From contig CAVTEU010000007.1 of the NCBI GenBank assembly GCA_963733905.1, forward strand, positions 248,001 through 312,000: 64,000 bases of DNA, given 5' to 3'. Made by a program: the position numbers and the translations under genes. The notes beneath the pieces are model-generated. The model ran no database searches, had not been told where the DNA came from, and was given only the letters and a program-made list of their open reading frames with translations. The DNA comes from DATADW01 sp963733905 (GTDB lineage Bacteria > Actinomycetota > Acidimicrobiia > Spongiisociales > DATADW01). This document shows, one piece after another, positions 53,529 to 62,614 of this stretch; the stretch's first letter is position 1, and every line of letters starts with the position of its first letter.

Positions 53529-53714
53529 ATGCCTTGGATGTGGAGCGACGATCTGGCCCGCCTGCTCATCGAGCGGGGAGAGGCGAGCGTCCCACAGCTC
53601 CGGGAGTGGCTCGACCGCCCGGTGGGGCTCGCCTCCGATTCCGATCCGGTCGAGACCGCCCGAGCTCTCTTCCACGGACCGTCAGCCGCCGCCTCCGACG
53701 AAACCGCCGCCTGA
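53529..53714 (+). CDS. Small conserved-looking protein, unknown
   Basis: 61 residues from ATG 53529, with a good GGAGG at 53518-53522. MPWMWSDDLARLLIERGEAS, VPQLREWLDRPVGLASDSDP, VETARALFHGPSAAASDETA: acidic and helical with no known motif. It lies just before the SURF1 gene (47 bases) and may share its transcript. The clear Shine-Dalgarno is the main support. Confidence 0.55.
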   Translation: MPWMWSDDLARLLIERGEASVPQLREWLDRPVGLASDSDPVETARALFHGPSAAASDETAA

Positions 53715-53760
53715 CCCGACCGGCTCCGCTTGGCCGGCGGAACGATCATCATCCCGAGCT

Positions 53761-54501
53761 ATGTACGCGTTCCTCCGCAGCCCGCGCTGGATCATCGCCA
53801 CATCGGCGGTCGTGCTCATCGCCGGGCTCTTCGTCAACCTGGGGTTCTGGCAGCTCCGGAGACTCGAGGAGGCGCGCCAGGAGAACCAACTCCTCACTGC
53901 CCGCCTCGCCCTTCCACCAGAGGATCTCGAGGTGATGCTCCAGGCGGTGGGGGAGGACCTCGCCGCAATCGAGTACCACCCCGTCACCGTCAGTGGCGTC
54001 TTCGACCCTTCGGGCGAGGTGCTGCTCCGGTCGCGGACTCTCGATGGAGTCGCCGGATTCCACGTCGTCACTCCGCTGCTGACCGCCAGCGGCGATGCGG
54101 TGCTGGTCAACCGAGGATGGGTACCGATGGAGATGGACGAGCCACCAGTGCCGGCCGCACCGCCGGATGGCCAGGTCGTCGTCGAGGGTCTGGTCCGGCT
54201 CAGCCAGGAGCGCTCCGGGCTGGGGCCTGTCGATCCCGCCGAGGGGGAGTTGGCGCTGCTCAGCAGGCTCGACATCCCCCGGATCCAGCAGCAGAGCGAA
54301 GACGAGTTGGCGCCGGTATCGGTGGACCTGACCTCGGTGGACCCGGCCGCCGGCGATCTCCCGGTCCCGATGGGCCCGCCGCCAACCGACGACGAGGGCA
54401 ATCACCTCGCCTACGCCATCCAGTGGTTCGCCTTCGCAGTGGTCGGAGTCGTCGGTTACGTGATCCTGGTGCGAAGGAGGGCACGCAGCGGAGGCGCCTA
54501 G
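53761..54501 (+). CDS. SURF1-family cytochrome oxidase assembly protein
   Basis: Membrane protein involved in assembling heme-copper terminal oxidases. 246 residues: N-terminal membrane helix PRWIIATSAVVLIAGLFVNL followed by GFWQLRRLEEARQ, the typical SURF1 start; VTVSGVFDPSGEVLLRSRTL, GFHVVTPLLTASGDAVLVNR GWVPMEM; C-terminal helix HLAYAIQWFAFAVVGVVGYV with a basic tail. No frame break. No oxidase subunit genes are adjacent. Confidence 0.9.
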   Translation: MYAFLRSPRWIIATSAVVLIAGLFVNLGFWQLRRLEEARQENQLLTARLALPPEDLEVMLQAVGEDLAAIEYHPVTVSGVFDPSGEVLLRSRTLDGVAGFHVVTPLLTASGDAVLVNRGWVPMEMDEPPVPAAPPDGQVVVEGLVRLSQERSGLGPVDPAEGELALLSRLDIPRIQQQSEDELAPVSVDLTSVDPAAGDLPVPMGPPPTDDEGNHLAYAIQWFAFAVVGVVGYVILVRRRARSGGA

Positions 54502-54998
54502 CTGGGGGTCGGCTCCAGCGGCCGGGCCAGCCCCTCGATCACCTCGGCACCCGATGCGCGGACCAGATCTTCCGGGGCGAGCCGGATCTTGGCGGCACGG
54601 GTGCCGGCGCCGACGATCACCCAATCCGGATTCATCACCTCGGCGTCGATCCACACCTTCAGCCCTTCAGGGAGGCCGAGTGGCGTGACCCCCCCGATGG
54701 TCATCCCGGTTACCTCGACGGTCTCCTCGGGCGAGGCGAAAGAGGCCTTCTTCACCCCGAGACGTTGGCGCACCGTACGGTTGACGTCGAGCCGGGTGGT
54801 GGCGAGGGCGACGCACACGGCACGCTCGCCCAAGGGTCGGCGTGAGGCAACCAGGATGGCGTTGGCCGAGTGCTCCGGGGGTATGCCGTACGCCTCGCAG
54901 AAGGCGGCGGTGTCGGCGAGCTCGGGATCGCAGGGCATCACCTCGTAACGCACACCTGCGCCATCGAGCGCGGCGATGACAGTCGGGGCAGCGGCCAC
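54498..54998 (-). CDS. YbaK/ProX-family aminoacyl-tRNA deacylase
   Basis: Trans-editing domain that hydrolyses mischarged tRNA (Cys-tRNA-Pro or Ala-tRNA-Pro type). GTG 54998 gives APTVIAALDGAGVRYEVMPC, then NAILVASRRPLGERAVCVAL, ATTRLDVNRTVRQRLGVKKA, SFASPEETVEVTGMTIGGVT, PLGLPEGLKVWIDAEVM and VIVGAGTRAAKIRLAPEDLV. The conserved Lys and Gly-Gly-Val-x-Pro motif are present. 167 residues, no frame break. Convergent with SURF1 (4-base overlap). Confidence 0.88.
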   Translation of the reverse strand: MAAAPTVIAALDGAGVRYEVMPCDPELADTAAFCEAYGIPPEHSANAILVASRRPLGERAVCVALATTRLDVNRTVRQRLGVKKASFASPEETVEVTGMTIGGVTPLGLPEGLKVWIDAEVMNPDWVIVGAGTRAAKIRLAPEDLVRASGAEVIEGLARPLEPTPS

Positions 54999-55063
54999 TC
55001 CGTCAGGGTAGGGCGGTGCCGAAATGGGGCCTTCCCACAGCCGCAATCTGGCACGATGCGCCG

Positions 55064-55798
55064 GTGGACGAATACGGGCCGGAGACATACGGCGAACGGA
55101 TCGCCGACGTGTACGACGAGTGGTACCCGGATGCGCCGCCGGCAATGATCGACCGGCTGGCCGAAATGGCGGGGGAGGGGCGGGCCCTCGAGTTGGCGAT
55201 CGGCACGGGGCGGGTGGCGTTGCCGCTTGCCTCGAAGGGCGTGGACATCCACGGAGTGGACGTGTCGGACGACATGGTCGCCCGCCTCCGGACCAAGCAG
55301 GGCGGGGACCGGATCCCGGTGACCATGGGCGACTTCGCCGATGTACCCGTCGAAGGGAAGTTCGCCCTCGTCTTCATCGTGTTCAACACGCTGTTCGCCC
55401 TGCTCACCCAGCAGGATCAGGTGCGGTGCTTCCGGAACGTCGCCAGCCGGCTCGAGCCCGATGGCGCCTTCGTCCTCGAGGCCTTCGTCCCCGACCTCAC
55501 CAGGTTCGACCGCGGGCAACGTGTCTCTGTCGCCGAGACCGAGGCCACGCAGGTGAGGCTCGAGGCGTCGATCCTCGACCCCGTGGAACAGGTCGTCACG
55601 GTCCAGCACATCGTTCTCGACGAGGCTGGTGCGAGGTTGCGACCCGTGGTGATCCGCTACGCCTGGCCGGCCGAGCTGGACCTGATGGCACAGCTCGCCG
55701 GTATGGAGTTGGATGCCCGATGGGGCGACTGGGACGGCTCAGCCTTCACCGCCGCCTCCACCGGGCATGTCTCCGTCTATCGCCTCCGAGCGACGTAG
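55064..55798 (+). CDS. Class I SAM-dependent methyltransferase
   Basis: 244 residues from GTG 55064 (DEYGPETYGERIADVYDEWY); the frame is open to 55016. Motif I RALELAIGTGRVALPLASKG, motif II GVDVSDDMVARL, then VPVEGKFALVFIVFNTLFAL, CFRNVASRLEPDGAFVLEAF and a C-terminal beta region ending TGHVSVYRLRAT. Target unknown. Divergent from the YbaK gene. No frame break. Confidence 0.82.
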   Translation: MDEYGPETYGERIADVYDEWYPDAPPAMIDRLAEMAGEGRALELAIGTGRVALPLASKGVDIHGVDVSDDMVARLRTKQGGDRIPVTMGDFADVPVEGKFALVFIVFNTLFALLTQQDQVRCFRNVASRLEPDGAFVLEAFVPDLTRFDRGQRVSVAETEATQVRLEASILDPVEQVVTVQHIVLDEAGARLRPVVIRYAWPAELDLMAQLAGMELDARWGDWDGSAFTAASTGHVSVYRLRAT

Positions 55799-55818
55799 TC
55801 ATACGCCCCGCTCGGGTT

Positions 55819-57117
55819 CTAGGACACCGCCTCCAAGGCCTGATCGAGATCGGTCTTGATGTCGTCGATGTGCTCGAGCCCCACCGAGATCCGGACCAGG
55901 TCGGGGCTGACCCCCGCCGAGGTCTGCTCCTCCTCTGTGAGCTGCTGGTGGGTCGTCGACGCCGGGTGGATGACCAGGGTCTTGGCATCACCGACGTTGG
56001 CGAGGTGCGAGGCAAGCTGCACCTGGTCGATGAACCGCTTCCCGGCTTCGTACCCGCCCGCGATCCCGAAGGAGAGCACCGATCCGAAGCCGTTCCGGAG
56101 GTACTGCTTCGCCTTCTCGTGATAGGGGTGGTTGGGGAGGCCCGGATAAGACACCCAGGTCACCCGGGGGTGCTGCTCCAGCCAGGGGGCCAGCTCGGCC
56201 GCGTTGTCCATGTGGCGCTGCGCCCGCAGACTCAACGTCTCCAGCCCCTGGAGGAAGAGGAAGGCGTTGAACGGCGAGAGACAGGCACCGAGGTCCCGCA
56301 ACCCCTCGACCCTCGCCCTGATGGCGAAGGCGATGTTGCCGAACGGTCCGTCGGGGCCGAAGACCTCCCCGAAGTTGAGCCCGTGGTAGCCGGGAGCGGG
56401 CTCGGTGAAGACGGGGAACTTCCCGCTCCTCCAGTCAAAGTTGCCCGAGTCGACGATCACCCCTCCGATCGACGTCCCGTGGCCACCGATCCACTTGGTG
56501 GCCGAGTGGACGACGATGTCGGCGCCATGCTCGATGGGGCGACAGATGTAGCCGGCGGCGCCAAACGTGTTGTCCACCACGAGGGGGATCCCGTTGCGAT
56601 GGGCCACTTCGGCGATGGCCTCGAAGTCGGGGACGTTGTACTTGGGGTTTCCGATGGTCTCCAGGTAGAGCGCCCTCGTCTTGTCCGTGATCCTGGCCTC
56701 GAAGTCATCGGGGTCGTCGCCGTCGACGAACTCGACCTTGATGCCGAGGCGGGGGAAGGCCACCTTGAACTGGTTGTAGGTGCCCCCGTACAGGTAGCTG
56801 GTGCTGACGATCTCCTCGCCTGTCTCGAGGAGTGTGGTGAACGCGGTCAGTTGCGCCGCCTGACCGGACGACGTCGCCACCGCGGCCACCCCGCCCTCGA
56901 GCGCCGCCACCCGCTTCTCGAAGACGTCGGTGGTCGGGTTCATGATCCTGGTGTAGATGTTCCCGAACTCCTGCAGCCCGAACAGCCGGGCGGCATGGTC
57001 GCTGTCGTCGAAGTTGTACGACGTGGTCTGGTAGATCGGGACCGCCCGGGCATTGGTGCCCGGGGCCGGCTCCTGTCCGGCGTGGATCTGGAGGGTCTCG
57101 AACCGATAGTCACTCAC
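55819..57117 (-). CDS. metY: O-acetylhomoserine sulfhydrylase
   Basis: PLP enzyme that makes homocysteine from O-acetylhomoserine and sulfide. GTG 57117 gives SDYRFETLQIHAGQEPAPGT; 432 intact residues. NARAVPIYQTTSYNFDDSDH, NIYTRIMNPTTDVFEKRVAA, SSGQAAQLTAFTTLLETGEE, VDNTFGAAGYICRPIEHGAD, PLP lysine in VVHSATKWIGGHGTSIGGVI, SPFNAFLFLQGLETLSLRAQ, and NVGDAKTLVIHPASTTHQQL. It follows the OsmC gene by about 17 bases on the same strand, so they form one transcript. Confidence 0.92.
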   Translation of the reverse strand: MSDYRFETLQIHAGQEPAPGTNARAVPIYQTTSYNFDDSDHAARLFGLQEFGNIYTRIMNPTTDVFEKRVAALEGGVAAVATSSGQAAQLTAFTTLLETGEEIVSTSYLYGGTYNQFKVAFPRLGIKVEFVDGDDPDDFEARITDKTRALYLETIGNPKYNVPDFEAIAEVAHRNGIPLVVDNTFGAAGYICRPIEHGADIVVHSATKWIGGHGTSIGGVIVDSGNFDWRSGKFPVFTEPAPGYHGLNFGEVFGPDGPFGNIAFAIRARVEGLRDLGACLSPFNAFLFLQGLETLSLRAQRHMDNAAELAPWLEQHPRVTWVSYPGLPNHPYHEKAKQYLRNGFGSVLSFGIAGGYEAGKRFIDQVQLASHLANVGDAKTLVIHPASTTHQQLTEEEQTSAGVSPDLVRISVGLEHIDDIKTDLDQALEAVS

Positions 57118-57134
57118 AACGTTGCTCCTCTCGA

Positions 57135-57654
57135 TCAGTGGTCCAGCGTGACCTCCACCGGGACGGCTCGACCCAAGGTGTGGCCGACCGGTGAGGTGGA
57201 GACGACGTTCCGATGCAATGCGGCGACGGCGTCGGGGTCGGCGTCGCTGCTGAGCCGTACCGTGGCGCGGATGTTGTCGAACCCGGCGTGACCATCTGCC
57301 AACCCGAGAAAGGTGTGCAGGTCGAGGTCGCCTTCGAGGTCGATGGTCAGCTCGTCGATCCCGATCCCCTCGACGCTGGCGTTTGCGGCGTATCCGACTG
57401 GCGAGGCAGTGCCCAAGCGCCGCCAGCAGCTGCTCCACTGGGTTGGGGGCGGTGTCGGTGCCACCGAGCGCAGCCGGCTCGTCTGACTGGATGGGGTCGA
57501 ACCCCCTGACCCGCGCTTCGCTCCGGAACGCTCCCTGCCAGCGCACCGATGCCTGCCAGGTCGTCTTGGCGTGACCCGGATCGGTACGGATGTTGCCGAC
57601 GAGACCGGCAACGGTTGCGAGATCGACATCATTGATACGGGTTGTGATCGTCAT
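57135..57654 (-). CDS. OsmC-family peroxidase-like protein
   Basis: OsmC/Ohr fold proteins reduce organic hydroperoxides with two cysteines or act in sulfur metabolism. MTITTRINDVDLATVAGLVG, TTWQASVRWQGAFRSEARVR, NPVEQLLAALGHCLA with the first redox Cys, then after a frame change near 57410 VGYAANASVEGIGIDELTID and FDNIRATVRLSSDADPDAVA. The second Cys, usual in VxxxCP, reads STSPVGHTL here, so only one redox Cys is visible. Cotranscribed with metY, a pairing that suggests a sulfur-related role. Confidence 0.82.
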
Positions 57655-58098
57655 GGGTCTGTCCTCCGTTCGAGAAGAGATGTGGGGCTCCGCTGTTGCG
57701 GAGTGCTCTCGGGCGACCGGCGGAGCCTCAGCCCGCCGCGGCCGACGGGGCGGCCGCCCGAGAGCGCGCACACATCACACGAGGACAGATCGGCGCGGGG
57801 GAGCGGAAAGGATGGTGCGAGCTATCGGTCACGACGGTCCTCCTCAGTTCTCGACGCGCTCTCCGGCGCCTCGAGCGGGAGTCCCGCCGTCGGCAGCTCA
57901 TCGATCGGGCATTGGCACCGGTGTCGCTTCCTCTGTCTATCGCTGGGGAGCTTCCGGTTGCCGCGGCTTCAAAGGGCCCGTCCCTCCACCGCTCTGGATA
58001 AGCGCGTTGTAGTGGCGGGGAAGTGTGCCACCCCGCCCGGTCACCGTCAAGGCAGAAGATCGCGCATCACGGGTCGGTCGAGTGTGATCGGTCTCGAT
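57655..58098. promoter_or_regulatory. Structured 5' leader of osmC-metY and upstream spacer
   Basis: No gene is convincing in this 444-base gap. On the minus strand, 5' of osmC, CTCTCGGGCG (57764-57755) pairs perfectly with CGCCCGAGAG (57715-57706), followed by a hairpin CTCCGC/GCGGAG (57703-57688) close to the osmC start. A tiny frame MCARSRAAAPSAAAG lies in the first arm. It does not match the SAM-I or SAM-IV consensus I know. The rest of the gap shows nothing I can name. Confidence 0.45.
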
Positions 58099-59298
58099 AT
58101 GCATCACTCGATGGCGCTCGCCACCCGCGCCGATTGGAGGCCGCCGCTTACCCAGCCGGGCCGCGCCGACCTATCGCAGTCGCGCCTCGACCGGTTTCTC
58201 GCCGAGCATCGCCATCCGACACCGTTCCTCGTTGTGGACCTCGATGAGGTCGCTGACCGATATCGGGAACTGACCAATGCCTTCCCCGGAGTCGAGATCC
58301 ACTATGCGGTCAAGGCCAATGCCGGCCGGCCGATCCTCGAGCTGCTCACCCGCCTCGGCTCCCGGTTCGAGGTCGCATCGATCGGAGAGCTCCGGGCCTG
58401 TCTCGACGCCGGAGCGCCTTCCGAATTGGTCTCCTTTGGCAACTCGGTGAAACCGGCGGCGCACATCGCCGAGGCGTACGAGCTGGGTGTGAGGCGTTTT
58501 GTCTTCGATGCGCCCGAGGAGCTCGACAAGCTGGTGGCGCTGGCACCAGGTTCGCTGGTTGTCGCCCGGCTCCGCTGTGACGGCCGCGGTTCGGACTGGG
58601 CACTCGGCGGCAAGTTCGGGTGCCCGCCAGAGATGGCCGAGGCACTGCTGGTGCGCGCCGCAGGGGCAAGGATGCGGGCGGGAGTCTCGTTCCATGTCGG
58701 CTCCCAGCAACGCGACCCCGAGGCGTGGACACCGCTGCTGCAACAGGTCGCCCACCTCCGCCAGAGGCTGCGGGGCAGGGGCATCAGGTTGGAACTGATC
58801 AACCTGGGGGGCGGGCTCCCCGGGCAGCACCTCGACCCGACACCGCCCCTCGCCACATATGCCGCGGCGATACGGAGAGCCGTCTCCACCAATCTCGGAC
58901 CTGAGCCGCCGGCGCTCGTGCTCGAGCCCGGCCGATTCCTGGTTGCCGACGCTGGAGTGCTCCAGACCGAGGTGCTGCTGGTCACGCACCGTGACTGGAG
59001 GCGATGGGTGTTCCTCGATGCCGGGCTTTACGGCGGTCTGGCCGAGACCATGGGAGAAGCCGTCCGCTATCGGGTGCGCGCCGACCGCGACGGACCGCTC
59101 GGCCCGGTCGTCCTGGCTGGCCCCACCTGCGATTCCACCGACGTGCTCTACCGGAACACACAGTGCCTCCTTCCGATGAAACTGAGGACGGGTGACCGGG
59201 TGGATGTCCTCGCCGCAGGCGCCTACACCACCGCATACGCCAGCCGATTCAACGGATTCCCTCCACCAGCCGAGCACTACCTGCCCGCTTCCGGCTGA
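58099..59298 (+). CDS. PLP-dependent ornithine/diaminopimelate/arginine decarboxylase family enzyme
   Basis: Fold type III decarboxylase, probably of ornithine or lysine. About 399 residues from ATG 58099. PLP lysine in VEIHYAVKANAGRPILELLT, FEVASIGELRACLDAG, SFGNSVKPAAHIAEAYELGV, FHVGSQQRDPEAW, INLGGGLPGQH (phosphate-binding Gly loop), LEPGRFLVADAGVLQTEVLL, and the active-site Cys region GPTCDSTDVLY, which is typical of ornithine decarboxylase-like members. No frame break. It may feed polyamine synthesis. Confidence 0.87.
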   Translation: MHHSMALATRADWRPPLTQPGRADLSQSRLDRFLAEHRHPTPFLVVDLDEVADRYRELTNAFPGVEIHYAVKANAGRPILELLTRLGSRFEVASIGELRACLDAGAPSELVSFGNSVKPAAHIAEAYELGVRRFVFDAPEELDKLVALAPGSLVVARLRCDGRGSDWALGGKFGCPPEMAEALLVRAAGARMRAGVSFHVGSQQRDPEAWTPLLQQVAHLRQRLRGRGIRLELINLGGGLPGQHLDPTPPLATYAAAIRRAVSTNLGPEPPALVLEPGRFLVADAGVLQTEVLLVTHRDWRRWVFLDAGLYGGLAETMGEAVRYRVRADRDGPLGPVVLAGPTCDSTDVLYRNTQCLLPMKLRTGDRVDVLAAGAYTTAYASRFNGFPPPAEHYLPASG

Positions 59299-59352
59299 CC
59301 CCGTCCGGACGGCGCTCAAGTAGGTGCTGGCCACGGCGGTAGGTTGCCGTTG

Positions 59353-61179
59353 ATGTCCCGGCCGATCGCCGACTACGGGCTGCTCTCCGATTGCCAGTCG
59401 AGCGCACTCGTCGCCAGGGACGGCTCGATCGACTGGCTGTGCTGCCCCCGATTCGATTCACCCGCGATGTGTGCCCGCCTTCTCGACGAGAACGGAGGGT
59501 GCTGGGAGCTTCGTCCTTTCGGCGAGGTGTCGGTCACCCGCCGATACATCGACGACACGATGGTGTTGGAGACAACCTTCACCACCGATAGCGGGGTGGT
59601 GACCATCACCGATGCGCTTGCCCTGGTTGCTGCGCCCCGACACCACGACTTGGGCCGTAAGTCGCCCCAAACCCTTCTCCGAATGGTTCACGGAGTATCC
59701 GGCACCGTTGACATGCATTTCCACTGCAGACCACGGCCGGAGTTCGGGCTGGTCGTGCCGCTGTCAATGGCCGTACCGGGAGGGATCATCCTCCGCGGTG
59801 GCGCCTCGCTTCTCGCCCTTTCCAGCCCGGTCCCACTCACCCCGGTCCTGGGAGGAGCCGGGGCGCGTCTCTCGGTCAAGGAGGGATCGACACTCGGATT
59901 CGCCCTGCAGCACCGATCCGCATGGGACGAGATCCCAGAGTTGCTCACCACCACAGATATCGAGGCCGCTCTGGAGGAGACCGTCGGGGCCTGGCAGGGC
60001 TGGGCAGAAGCACACGTCAACTACTCGGGGCCATGGGGAGAGGCGGTGCGGTTGTCCGGGAGGGTCCTCCAGGCTCTCACCTATGCACCGACCGGGGCCA
60101 TGATCGCCGCTCCGACCACATCGCTCCCCGAGGACCCCGGTGGAGTGCGGAACTGGGACTATCGCTTTTCCTGGGTCCGCGACGCCAGCCTGACCCTTCA
60201 TGCCATGTGGGTAGCCGCCTGTCCCGACGAGGTACACCGGTTCTTCGCCTGGATGGTCGGGGCGGCGGCGAGCGACCTCGCTCGGGAGCGTCCTCTCCAG
60301 ATCGTCTACGGAGTCGGAGGCGAGCGTGATCTCACCGAGCGGACCCTCGATCATCTAGGTGGTTGGGAAGGAAGTCGGCCCGTTCGGGTGGGCAACGGGG
60401 CATGGTCGCAACGGCAGAATGACGCCTTTGGTCATCTTCTCGACGCCGCACTGCTGTATCGGGACTTATTGTCCGACCTCGCCCCCGAGGCTCGCCGGTT
60501 CTTCACCGAGGTCGCCGACGCGGCCGCAGCAGTTTGGGAAGCGCCGGATCACGGAATCTGGGAGGTGCGCGACGAGCCGCGACACTTCCTCTCGTCCAAA
60601 CTGCTGTGTTGGGTGGCTCTCGACCGCGCCGCAGAGTTGGCCGCCGACCTCGACGCGGCCGACCGCGCCGCCGAGTGGCGCGATGAGGCTGAGAGGATCC
60701 GTACCTCGATACTCGAGGAGGGGTGGAACGAGCAGGTCGGCGCTTTCACTCAGGCGTTCGGAAGAGACGAACTGGACGCATCCGTGCTCCTCATCTCGAT
60801 ATGCGGTTTTCTCGAACCGCGCCACGAGAAGGTCCTGGCGACCATCGACGCGGTGGAGCGTGGGCTGCTCGACGAGCGCGGGCTGGTGATGCGGTATCTC
60901 GCCACTGATGGGCTCAAGGGAGACGAGGGCTCTTTCCTGCTGTGCACCTTCTGGTTGGCGGAGGCACTTGCGCTTGCCGACGAGATCGATCGTGCGATTG
61001 GTCTGATAGACAGGGTGCTGGGACATGCCAACGACCTCGGGCTGTTCTCCGAGGAGGTCGGGCAGGACGGTTCGCTCTTGGGGAATTTCCCACAGGCCTT
61101 CAGCCACGTAGGGCTCATCCACGCGGCGTACGCAGTCGGCGAGGCCCAGAAGCGCAGCGGCGACCGGACCCCCGAGTGA
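59353..61179 (+). CDS. Glycoside hydrolase family 15 protein (glucoamylase/trehalase-like)
   Basis: 608 residues from ATG 59353, intact. N-terminal beta-sandwich: IADYGLLSDCQSSALVARDG, SIDWLCCPRFDSPAMCARLL. (alpha/alpha)6 barrel: GVRNWDYRFSWVRDASLTLH (first catalytic Glu/Asp region), QIVYGVGGERDLTERTLDHL GGW, RVGNGAWSQRQNDAFGHLLD, and the second catalytic region FLLCTFWLAEALALADEIDR. Actinobacterial members of this subfamily include trehalases and dextran/starch glucosidases; the substrate cannot be told here. No signal peptide, so cytosolic. Confidence 0.9.
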   Translation: MSRPIADYGLLSDCQSSALVARDGSIDWLCCPRFDSPAMCARLLDENGGCWELRPFGEVSVTRRYIDDTMVLETTFTTDSGVVTITDALALVAAPRHHDLGRKSPQTLLRMVHGVSGTVDMHFHCRPRPEFGLVVPLSMAVPGGIILRGGASLLALSSPVPLTPVLGGAGARLSVKEGSTLGFALQHRSAWDEIPELLTTTDIEAALEETVGAWQGWAEAHVNYSGPWGEAVRLSGRVLQALTYAPTGAMIAAPTTSLPEDPGGVRNWDYRFSWVRDASLTLHAMWVAACPDEVHRFFAWMVGAAASDLARERPLQIVYGVGGERDLTERTLDHLGGWEGSRPVRVGNGAWSQRQNDAFGHLLDAALLYRDLLSDLAPEARRFFTEVADAAAAVWEAPDHGIWEVRDEPRHFLSSKLLCWVALDRAAELAADLDAADRAAEWRDEAERIRTSILEEGWNEQVGAFTQAFGRDELDASVLLISICGFLEPRHEKVLATIDAVERGLLDERGLVMRYLATDGLKGDEGSFLLCTFWLAEALALADEIDRAIGLIDRVLGHANDLGLFSEEVGQDGSLLGNFPQAFSHVGLIHAAYAVGEAQKRSGDRTPE

Positions 61180-61284
61180 ACGGCAGCGTCTAGGCAAAAG
61201 CCCCTCCTCTTCCGGATCACCCATCTCGGTCGGGGCTTCGACTTCCGACTCCCCGCAACCAGGCTTGCGCTTGCGGCGACGTTC
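61180..61284. other. Spacer before the membrane protein, probable coding extension
   Basis: The frame of the next gene is open back to the GH15 stop and reads FRITHLGRGFDFRLPATRLA, but no ATG, GTG or TTG occurs in it. Either translation begins at GTG 61285 or an indel hides an upstream start. Confidence 0.35.
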
Positions 61285-62094
61285 GTGGCCGGCGCCACCG
61301 CAGGGGGGATCGCCCTCGTCACCGGCGACCGGTGGACAGCGATCCTCTGGGAGGCATTCGTCGCCGCCGCCTCGGCATTCATGGGATGGGCGCTGACCCG
61401 GGAGCTCGACCCCGACCAGCAATGGACCTCGGTTTTCGCCTCGATCCTCGCCGGGATAGCCGGGACCGCATTTGTCGCAGGGTGGGGCGGGACCCTGCTG
61501 GCCAACCCGTCGGTGGGCTTGACCCTCGTCGTCGTGGTTGCGGCGCGGATCCAGGTCGGGACGGTCGGTCTCGAGCCGATGTTGACCGATGCGGCGGCTG
61601 TCGGGGTGGTGGCTGCGGCGCTGTCCTGGGGTGACCGGGCCAACTGGCTCGCCGCCATCGCCTTCGGACTGGTTCTGATCGGGGTCACCCGGCGCACCAA
61701 CGACCGCCGCTTCCTGGTTGTGGCCGCAGCGACGGTGCTGGCGGCCACCGTGCTGGCTTGGGGTGACCTGATGGCTCTGACCGAGACTTGGCGGTTGCCG
61801 TTGGCCATCGAGTGGTGGATCGGAGCGCTCGGGCTGATCGGTGGGTTGATCGGCTGGGCAAGGACCCGCCAGCCCGCGGTGACGTGCGACGCCACCCGCG
61901 CCCCGATATCCACCGCCCGGCTGCGCACTGCCCGCGGCGGCGTTTTCCTCCTGTCCGCGGCCATCATCGCCCTCGGCGGCGGGCACGACGTGGTCTCGAT
62001 CGTGATCCTCCTCGTGGCGCAATTTGCGGTTGGGGTGGGTTCTCTCGTCGCATCGCCGCAAAGCGCTGGAGTGATAGCGAGAAGAGTCACCTAG
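61285..62094 (+). CDS. Polytopic membrane protein, unknown
   Basis: 269 residues from GTG 61285. Several hydrophobic segments: ILWEAFVAAASAFMGWAL, VFASILAGIAGTAFVAGW, VGLTLVVVVAAR, AAAVGVVAAALSW, WLAAIAFGLVLIGVT, FLVVAAATVLAATVLAW, WWIGALGLIGGLIGWA and VSIVILLVAQFAVGVGSLVA. About eight helices, with no motif I recognise. No frame break. It follows GH15 by 105 bases on the same strand. Confidence 0.65.
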   Translation: MAGATAGGIALVTGDRWTAILWEAFVAAASAFMGWALTRELDPDQQWTSVFASILAGIAGTAFVAGWGGTLLANPSVGLTLVVVVAARIQVGTVGLEPMLTDAAAVGVVAAALSWGDRANWLAAIAFGLVLIGVTRRTNDRRFLVVAAATVLAATVLAWGDLMALTETWRLPLAIEWWIGALGLIGGLIGWARTRQPAVTCDATRAPISTARLRTARGGVFLLSAAIIALGGGHDVVSIVILLVAQFAVGVGSLVASPQSAGVIARRVT

Positions 62095-62129
62095 CCCGAT
62101 TGAGGAGCGTTCAGCGGCGTTAGACAACT

Positions 62130-62609
62130 TTGGTGCGACGTGGGACGATCGTGCCGGTGACCAAAGGACCCACCGCCTCGCACCTGAGCGATCTCGTGTG
62201 GCTGCGCCGCGTTCGCGACCGGATCGACCGGGAGTACGCCCAGCCGCTGGACGTCGAGGCGCTCGCTCGCGGCGTGCACATGTCGGCCGGTCACCTCAGT
62301 CGCCAGTTCCGGCTCGCCTACGGCGAGTCGCCCTATAGCTATCTGATGACCCGGCGGATCGAGCGAGCGATGGCGCTGCTGCGGCGGGGCGATCTCAGCG
62401 TCACCGAGGTCTGTTTCGCGGTCGGCTGCTCGTCGCTGGGAACCTTCAGCACACGCTTCACCGAACTGGTCGGCGTGCCGCCTAGCGTCTACCGCCGCCG
62501 GGCAGAGGGCGCGATCGAGGGCGAGGGGATGCCGCCGTGCGTGGCGAAACGGGTCACCAGACCGGTCAGGAATCGAGAAGCGCCGAAACCCCTAGTCGCG
62601 ATAGGTTGA
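62130..62609 (+). CDS. AraC-family transcriptional regulator
   Basis: 159 residues, or 150 from GTG 62157. Double helix-turn-helix AraC DNA-binding domain: LVWLRRVRDRIDREYAQPLD, VEALARGVHMSAGHLSRQFR, AYGESPYSYLMTRRIERAMA, LLRRGDLSVTEVCFAVGCSS, LGTFSTRFTELVGVPPSVYR. It lacks an N-terminal sensing domain, and the next gene (VOC family) starts 5 bases after its stop, so it may regulate or be cotranscribed with it. Confidence 0.88.
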   Translation: MVRRGTIVPVTKGPTASHLSDLVWLRRVRDRIDREYAQPLDVEALARGVHMSAGHLSRQFRLAYGESPYSYLMTRRIERAMALLRRGDLSVTEVCFAVGCSSLGTFSTRFTELVGVPPSVYRRRAEGAIEGEGMPPCVAKRVTRPVRNREAPKPLVAIG

Positions 62610-62614
62610 CCGCC

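Noticed and set aside
55024..57291. 755-codon plus-strand frame spanning a methyltransferase and metY
   Set aside because: It crosses two real genes on different strands and has no coherent motif.
60466..62127. 553-codon minus-strand frame opposite GH15 and the membrane protein
   Set aside because: It is a GC-rich shadow of two plus-strand genes with clear family motifs; its own translation is low-complexity Arg/Pro/Gly.
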